Shown in pieces: positions 32,862 through 36,921 of a DNA stretch of 36,921 nt; within the stretch, counting starts at the first letter, position 1, and each line of letters starts with the position of its first letter. The translations under genes were made by a program, and so were the position numbers. The notes below the pieces were generated by a model, which saw only the letters and a program-made list of their open reading frames with translations, was not told where the DNA came from and did no database searches. Origin of the DNA: Dehalococcoidia bacterium (GTDB lineage: Bacteria; Chloroflexota; Dehalococcoidia; CAUJGQ01); assembly GCA_035310145.1 (NCBI GenBank), contig DATGEL010000019.1:1-36921 (forward strand), in the 5' to 3' direction.

Positions 32862-33701
32862 GTGAAGTTCGGTATTCGCATGTGTCCCACGGACTACGCG
32901 ATCGACGTCGTCGACCTCGCCCGCGCCGTCGAGGAGCGCGGCTTCGAGTCGCTCTGGCTGCCGGAGCACACGCACATCCCGCTCGACTCTGAGGGCCCGT
33001 TCGCCGGCGGCGCGGTGCCCGATGAGTACAAGCACGCGCTCGACCCCTTCGTCGCGCTCGCCGCGGCCGCGGCGGCAACAACCACGCTCAAGCTCGGCAC
33101 CGGCGTCTGCCTGGTGATGGAACGCGACCCGATCGAGCTTGCGAAGCAGGTGACAAGCCTCGATCTGCTCTCGCGCGGCCGCTTCCTCTTCGGTATCGGC
33201 GGCGGCTGGAACCTGGCCGAGATGCGCAACCACGGCGCCGACCCGGAGCATCGCTGGAAGCTGGTGCGCGAACGGGTGCAGGCCATGCGCCGCATCTGGA
33301 CGCAGGACGCCGCCGAATTCCACGGGCAGTACGTGAACTTCGACCCGATCTGGAGCTGGCCGAAGCCAGTGCAGAAGCCGCACCCGCCGGTGATCGTCGG
33401 CGGCGACGCGCCGGGCACGCTGCGGCGCGTACTCGACTACGGCGACGAGTGGATGCCGATCACGCCGAAGCCGACCGAACGGCTCGCCGTGCGCGTGGCC
33501 GAGCTGCAACGGCTCGCCGCCGCGCGCGGGCGCGCGGTGCTTCCGGTAACGGCCTACTGGGCCAGCCCCGAGCCGGGCGACCTCGCCGTCTACGCCGCCG
33601 CCGGCGTCTCGCGCTGCGTCTTCAGCGTGCCCGCGGCGCCCGCCGCCGAGGTGCTGCCCCTGCTCGACGGGCTGGCGAAGCGCGTGCTCGCGCTCGCCTG
33701 A
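32862..33701 (+). CDS. LLM class F420-dependent oxidoreductase (1)
   Basis: A 279-residue luciferase-like TIM-barrel enzyme. KFGIRMCPTDYAIDVVDLARAVEERGFESLWLPEHTHIP is the usual N-terminus of the F420-dependent, mycobacterial-type LLM families. TTLKLGTGVCLVMERDPIELAKQVTSLDLLSRGRFLFGIGGGWN and HPPVIVGGDAPGTLRRV follow. The start is GTG 32862 with AAGGGAGG about seven bases upstream. The 154-bp gap before it has no gene. The substrate is unknown; use of F420 rather than FMN is inferred from the family. Confidence 0.9.
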   Translation: MKFGIRMCPTDYAIDVVDLARAVEERGFESLWLPEHTHIPLDSEGPFAGGAVPDEYKHALDPFVALAAAAAATTTLKLGTGVCLVMERDPIELAKQVTSLDLLSRGRFLFGIGGGWNLAEMRNHGADPEHRWKLVRERVQAMRRIWTQDAAEFHGQYVNFDPIWSWPKPVQKPHPPVIVGGDAPGTLRRVLDYGDEWMPITPKPTERLAVRVAELQRLAAARGRAVLPVTAYWASPEPGDLAVYAAAGVSRCVFSVPAAPAAEVLPLLDGLAKRVLALA

Positions 33702-33714
33702 TTGCGCTGCGCTG

Positions 33715-33861
33715 CTACCGCCGGCGGTAGTAGCCGCCGCCGGTGAACAGGGCAAGAACGAGCGCGACCAGGCAGATGATCAGCAGCCACTTGGCCACGA
33801 ACAGGCCAAGCCCGCCGAAGATCAGAAAGAGCAGGATCAGGAGGATAAGCAGGGCCAACAT
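33715..33861 (-). CDS. 48-aa hydrophobic membrane peptide
   Basis: Almost entirely two hydrophobic helices (LALLILLILLFLIFGGLGLF and WLLIICLVALVLALFTGG) with a GGYYRRR end. ATG 33861 has GGAGG about ten bases upstream. Peptides of this kind are frequent in Actinobacteria and Chloroflexota as unnamed small membrane proteins. It converges on the F420-type oxidoreductase with 13 bases between the stops. Confidence 0.6.
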   Translation of the reverse strand: MLALLILLILLFLIFGGLGLFVAKWLLIICLVALVLALFTGGGYYRRR

Positions 33862-34133
33862 CGCGATCGAACCTCCGCTGGTAGCCGCCTCGCCCCCGCT
33901 TCGCCGTGCAGTTCGGCGGGCGGCCCGTCCGGCGGAAGCGAGATGGTCATGGCTGCGCGGGTGCGTCGCTTTGCACGGTACGGAGCCGCGGCGGACGCGG
34001 CATCCTTCCTTCGGCTCCGCAAACATAATTCTTTATCGCAAATCATCGGCGCGGGCCAGGCGCCACCGGCCCGCGGGCAAGCGCGTCTGCCTGCTTGCTG
34101 CCCTGCTTGCGTGGCAGCGCACCAGCATCTAGT
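33862..34133. other. Non-coding region before the toxin-antitoxin pair
   Basis: No gene is supported here. From about 34020 the sequence turns AT-rich in patches (CATAATTCTTTATCGCAAATC), which suggests promoter DNA, perhaps for the antitoxin. Confidence 0.4.
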
Positions 34134-34155
34134 ATTACTGTACACATTGAGTAAT
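34134..34155. promoter_or_regulatory. Operator-like inverted repeat before the antitoxin
   Basis: ATTACT and AGTAAT are inverted arms ten bases apart, overlapping TGTACA (34139-34144). The site ends 17 bases before the AbrB-type antitoxin start, as expected for toxin-antitoxin autoregulation. Confidence 0.45.
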
Positions 34156-34172
34156 GCATCTTATCCGAGGCA

Positions 34173-34457
34173 ATGAAGCGTGAGGGTGAGACCGTGCGTG
34201 AGTATCAAACCGCCGTCACCAGCAAAGGGCAGGCGACCGTGCCCAGCGAGGTCCGGCGCTTGCTGGGATTAAAGCCGCATGACAAGCTCGCGTTCATCGT
34301 TGAAGACGGCGGCGTGCGGATCGAGCGTGCGCGCAGCGTCGTGGAGCGGACGGCGGGACTGCTGCGGTCGGACGGGCCGCCGCTGAGTGCTGAAGGGCTG
34401 CGGGATCTCGCTGAGCGCGCGATCGCCGACGACGTGCGCGATCGGACACGGGAGTAA
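34173..34457 (+). CDS. vapB: AbrB/MazE-type antitoxin
   Basis: A 94-residue protein with a swapped-hairpin AbrB domain near residues 8-52: YQTAVTSKGQATVPSEVRRLLGLKPHDKLAFIVEDGGVRIERA. It binds its own promoter and, through its C-terminal tail (LRDLAERAIADDVRDRTRE), the PIN toxin. The start is ATG 34173, with GTG 34194 as an alternative close to the domain start. Its stop TAA overlaps the toxin ATG by one base (TAATG). Confidence 0.9.
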   Translation: MKREGETVREYQTAVTSKGQATVPSEVRRLLGLKPHDKLAFIVEDGGVRIERARSVVERTAGLLRSDGPPLSAEGLRDLAERAIADDVRDRTRE

Positions 34458-34864
34458 TGGCCCGACAGTTCGTCGACACGAATATCTTCCTGCGCCATAT
34501 CCTTCGCGATCACCCGGATCATTCTCCACGTTCTACGGCCTATCTCTTGCGCATCGAGCGGGGGCTCGTGCAGGGGTACTCCACCGATACGGTGGTGTTC
34601 GAGACCGTGTTTACGCTCCAGCGCGGCTACGGTCATACCCGCGGCGAGATCCGCGACGCGCTGCTCCCGCTCCTGGAGCTGGCGGGACTCGCCCTGCCGC
34701 ACAAGCGCATGATGCGACGCGTGTTCGACCTGTACACCGGCAGCAACCTCTCGTTCGCGGATGCCTATCATGCGGTGCTGGCGCTGCAGGTGGGCATCAG
34801 CGAGATCGTCTCCTTCGACGGCGGCTTCGACCGCGTGCCCGGCGTCACGCGCGTCGAGCCGTGA
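34457..34864 (+). CDS. vapC: VapC-type PIN-domain toxin
   Basis: A 135-residue ribonuclease toxin. The PIN acidic residues are present: D7 (FVDTNIFLR), E49 (VFETVFTL), D102 (SFADAYHAVLA) and D121 (VSFDGGFDRV). The protein has normal length and no damage, and the pair with the upstream AbrB-type antitoxin is translationally coupled. Targets of VapC proteins are usually tRNA or rRNA; the target here is not known. Confidence 0.92.
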   Translation: MARQFVDTNIFLRHILRDHPDHSPRSTAYLLRIERGLVQGYSTDTVVFETVFTLQRGYGHTRGEIRDALLPLLELAGLALPHKRMMRRVFDLYTGSNLSFADAYHAVLALQVGISEIVSFDGGFDRVPGVTRVEP

Positions 34865-34876
34865 GGCGCGGCGGGT

Positions 34877-35129
34877 GGCCCTCATCCTCTCCCCCGTCCC
34901 CTCTCCTTCTCCCAATACTGGGAGAAGGAGAGGGGCGATCCCGGGTTGCAGCGATCCAGAGGGCGTCGGGTTGGCCGGTTATTGTGCATCGCGCCGGTTG
35001 GCGCGAGGAGTGCTCGATGTGCGCCGCTGGAAGTGGCCACCGGAGCCACGCCTTCAGCCACCATTCCTCCCGCGTACAAGCTCCCCTCGCCCAGGATTGG
35101 GACCGTGAGATTGACCGGGGGTGAGGGCC
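34877..35129. mobile_element. MITE-like element A
   Basis: A 253-bp non-coding unit with inverted ends: it begins GGCCCTCATCCTC and closes GGTGAGGGCC (partly diverged). Close to the left end is a 17-bp perfect hairpin, CCCCTCTCCTTCTCCCA (34898-34914) with its inverse at 34919-34935. A second, decayed inverse copy sits near the right end (CCCAGGATTGGGA, about 35093). The core shares GGCGTCGGG followed by GGCCGGTT with element B. No reading frame is supported, so it would need a transposase in trans. Confidence 0.6.
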
Positions 35130-35214
35130 CGCTGCCCCGCACGCCGCCGATCGGCTAGACTCGACGCGGTTCGACACGGACACGGTTGCCAAACCGGCGC
35201 ACGGGGGGAACGGC

Positions 35215-36219
35215 ATGGCGGAACAGCAGCGCTGGGGCTTCTCCCTGCCGCTCGAAGGGCTGAGCCTGGCCGAGCAGCGCACGGCGATTCAAGAGGCCGA
35301 GCGCATCGGCTATACCGACGCCTGGTCGCTCGAAGTCGACGGCATCGACTGCTTCACGCCGCTGGCCGCAACGGCAGCCTGGAGCGAGGGGCTGACCGTC
35401 GGCACGGCGATCGCCAACGTCTACACGCGCACGCCCTCCGTGCTCGCCATGCAGGCCGCGGCGCTCTCTGAGCTTGCGCCCGGCCGCGTTGTGCTCGGCA
35501 TCGGCTCCTCCTCGCCGGCGATCGTGGACGACTGGGGCGGTCTGCCCTTCTCCGACCCCTACCGCCAGGTGCGCGACGCGACGAAGATCCTGCGCGGCCT
35601 GCTGGCGGGCGAGCGCCTCAGCTTCGAGTCCGGCCGCTTCCGCGTGCGCAACTTCCGCCTCTCGCGCCCGCCGGCGCAGTCGGTGCCGATCTACATCGCC
35701 GCCCTGCGCGAGGGGATGCTGCGCCTGGCCGGGCGGCTGGGCGACGGCGCGATCATCAACTGGCTCTCGGCCGAAGACGTGAAGAAGGTTGTGCCGATCG
35801 CCAAAGCCGCGGCGAAGGAGGCGGGCAAAGACCCGGCGCGCTTCGAGATCGGCTGCCGCATCTTCGTCTGCGTCACGGACGACGCGGCCTACACGCGCCA
35901 GCAGGCGAAGCGGCTGATCACGACCTATCTGACCACGCCCGTCTACGCTGCCTTCCACGAGTGGCTGGGGCGCGGCCCGGCGCTGCGCCCGATGCTCGAC
36001 GCCTGGGCCGCCGGCGACCGGCGCGGCGCCCTGGCCGCGGTGAGCGACGCGCTGCTGGACGAGCTGGTGCTGGTTGGCAGCGCCGCCGCCTGCCGCGAGC
36101 GCGTGCAGCAGTACGTGGACGCCGGCGTGACGATCCCGATCCTCTACTTCGCGCCCTTCGCTCCCAGCGGCACGCCCGGCGAGCAGAGCCTCAGGGCATT
36201 GCAGGAGCTTCGGCCCTGA
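35215..36219 (+). CDS. LLM class F420-dependent oxidoreductase (2)
   Basis: A 334-residue luciferase-like monooxygenase family protein. WGFSLPLEGLSLAEQRTAIQEAERIGYTDAWSLEVDGIDCFTPLAA is the N-terminal barrel. VGTAIANVYTRTPSVLAMQAAALSELAPGRVVLGIGSSSPAIVDDW and PIYIAALREGMLRLAGRLGDGAIINWLS are typical cofactor-site strands. It is related in fold to, but clearly different in sequence from, the enzyme at 32862. ATG 35215 has GGGGGAA about five bases upstream. It is flanked on both sides by MITE-like elements. The substrate is unknown. Confidence 0.9.
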   Translation: MAEQQRWGFSLPLEGLSLAEQRTAIQEAERIGYTDAWSLEVDGIDCFTPLAATAAWSEGLTVGTAIANVYTRTPSVLAMQAAALSELAPGRVVLGIGSSSPAIVDDWGGLPFSDPYRQVRDATKILRGLLAGERLSFESGRFRVRNFRLSRPPAQSVPIYIAALREGMLRLAGRLGDGAIINWLSAEDVKKVVPIAKAAAKEAGKDPARFEIGCRIFVCVTDDAAYTRQQAKRLITTYLTTPVYAAFHEWLGRGPALRPMLDAWAAGDRRGALAAVSDALLDELVLVGSAAACRERVQQYVDAGVTIPILYFAPFAPSGTPGEQSLRALQELRP

Positions 36220-36230
36220 TCGGCCCGCTC

Positions 36231-36520
36231 GGCCCTCATCCTCACCCCCTTCCCCTCTCCTTCTCCCAATCCTGGGAGAAGGAGAGGGGCGATCCTGGGG
36301 AGGAAGTTCCGTAGCGGCGTCGGGCTAGCGAGGCCGGTTTCGGCAGGCTCGACATAGCAGCCGGTTGCCGCCTGCAAGTCATGCATCTTTCGATGCTGGC
36401 GAGGTCGATTACGGCAGGCTCGTCGCAGCAGGGTTAGCCGCAAGCCGGTCGGAACGCTCACGGCTGGATCGTCTCCTTCCCTCCAGGATTGGGGGAAGGA
36501 GACAGGAGAGGATGAGGGCC
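36231..36520. mobile_element. MITE-like element B
   Basis: A 290-bp non-coding unit with clear inverted ends GGCCCTCATCCTC and GAGGATGAGGGCC. Near the left end is a 17-bp perfect hairpin with arms identical to element A (36252-36268 and 36273-36289). Near the right end an inverted, partly decayed copy (GTCTCCTTCC with GGAAGGAGAC, 36471-36503) repeats the pattern. The core also carries GGCAGGCTCG twice (36343 and 36413). No gene was seen. Confidence 0.65.
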
Positions 36521-36553
36521 GACCGCCGACCGCCGACCACCCCGCAAATCCGC

Positions 36554-36559
36554 TATACT
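36554..36559 (+). promoter_or_regulatory. Possible -10 box of the methyltransferase gene
   Basis: TATACT stands out in GC-rich DNA 51 bases before the start codon. No good -35 box was seen about 17 bases upstream, where GCCGACC-type repeats lie instead. Confidence 0.35.
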
Positions 36560-36610
36560 CGCCCTGCCAAACCCTATTCCGTCTCATTCTTACCCGTACG
36601 GTGCCCGCCA

Positions 36611-36921
36611 ATGACCTCGCCCTACACCCACACCGAGCTCGTTTGGGCCAACAAGCGCACCCACGTGGACCGCATCGCCCTGCCGTTCCAGCGCGTGGAG
36701 ACGGTGAACGCCCCGCGCGGCGGCGACCTGTTCACGGCGCTGGCGGGCGGCGACGGCCCGCGCAATAAGCTGATCTGGGGCGACAACAAGCTGGTGATGG
36801 CCTCGCTGTTGCAGGGCGACGCGGCCGCGGGGATCGAGCCGCTGGCGGGCACGGTCGACCTGATCTACATCGACCCGCCCTTCGACACCGGCGCCGACTT
36901 CAGCTTCCGCACGCAGATCGG
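36611..36921 (+). CDS. Site-specific adenine DNA methyltransferase, type III Mod-like (partial)
   Basis: The first 103 codons of a gene cut by the window edge. KLIWGDNKLVMASLL at about 53-67 and DLIYIDPPFDTGADFSF with the amino-methyltransferase motif IV DPPF (88-91) are typical of type III restriction-modification Mod subunits and related beta-class N6-adenine methyltransferases. The first 50 residues match the usual lead of this family. No clear ribosome-binding site precedes ATG 36611. A restriction subunit (res) downstream is expected but not visible. Confidence 0.85.
   Translation, partial: MTSPYTHTELVWANKRTHVDRIALPFQRVETVNAPRGGDLFTALAGGDGPRNKLIWGDNKLVMASLLQGDAAAGIEPLAGTVDLIYIDPPFDTGADFSFRTQI

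Noticed and set aside
36144-36611. Minus-strand frame of 155 codons over MITE-like element B
   Set aside because: It is made of the repeat's inverted arms and the antisense of the oxidoreductase end; no domain or start signal was seen.

Overview
The window is GC-rich bacterial DNA, most like a member of the Chloroflexota. The pointers are two F420-type luciferase-like oxidoreductases, a DUF3179 lipoprotein, a YtxJ-type bacilliredoxin, a sortase-like cell-wall tail and dispersed CTCTCCTTCTCCCA hairpins. The phylum is an inference; no rRNA or tRNA gene was seen. Base 1 is already the inverted-repeat end of an insertion sequence, so the left edge is probably an assembly break. The right edge cuts a DNA methyltransferase.

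Layout. 1-2786: an IS1182-type element with a transposase and a divergent passenger gene (weakly macro-domain-like). 2.8-12.7 kb: an extracytoplasmic redox block. It holds a flavin disulfide-reductase-family enzyme, a minus-strand operon (tandem copper-type/DUF4399-like surface protein, cupredoxin lipoprotein, membrane-anchored sulfite-oxidase-like Moco enzyme), a small secreted protein with a membrane peptide, a DUF3179 lipoprotein, a bacilliredoxin, a TlpA-type thioredoxin lipoprotein and a truncated ccdA. Five near-identical palindromes of the form GTGANNNCGATCAC lie in the promoter regions of exactly these transcription units and were seen nowhere else. They suggest one CRP/FNR-like regulon whose regulator is not encoded here.

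12.8-24.7 kb: an XRE-ImmA/IrrE regulator-protease, then a complete type I-E CRISPR-Cas locus (cas3-cse1-cse2-cas7-cas5-cas6e-cas1-cas2). The array has 26 repeats of 29 nt and 25 spacers of exactly 32 nt, and begins only 19 bp after cas2. The last three repeats are degenerate, which marks the trailer end. The ccdA truncation lies at the left boundary of this island.

25.0-28.2 kb: a GbsR/MarR-type regulator with a 26-bp operator-like palindrome, followed by an ABC exporter (ATPase plus large permease). 28.2-33.9 kb: metabolic genes, namely an aldo/keto reductase, an acyl-CoA dehydrogenase, a TetR regulator, a small secreted protein, a CoA-transferase alpha-type subunit without an adjacent beta subunit, an F420-type oxidoreductase and a 48-aa membrane peptide. 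Low-complexity repeats separate some of them. 34.1-36.9 kb: an AbrB-VapC toxin-antitoxin pair, a second F420-type oxidoreductase, and the start of a type III-like adenine methyltransferase. Two MITE-like elements (253 and 290 bp) with related inverted ends fill the gaps on either side of that oxidoreductase.

The two parts most worth following are the palindrome-defined redox regulon and the CRISPR array that lacks a normal leader interval.
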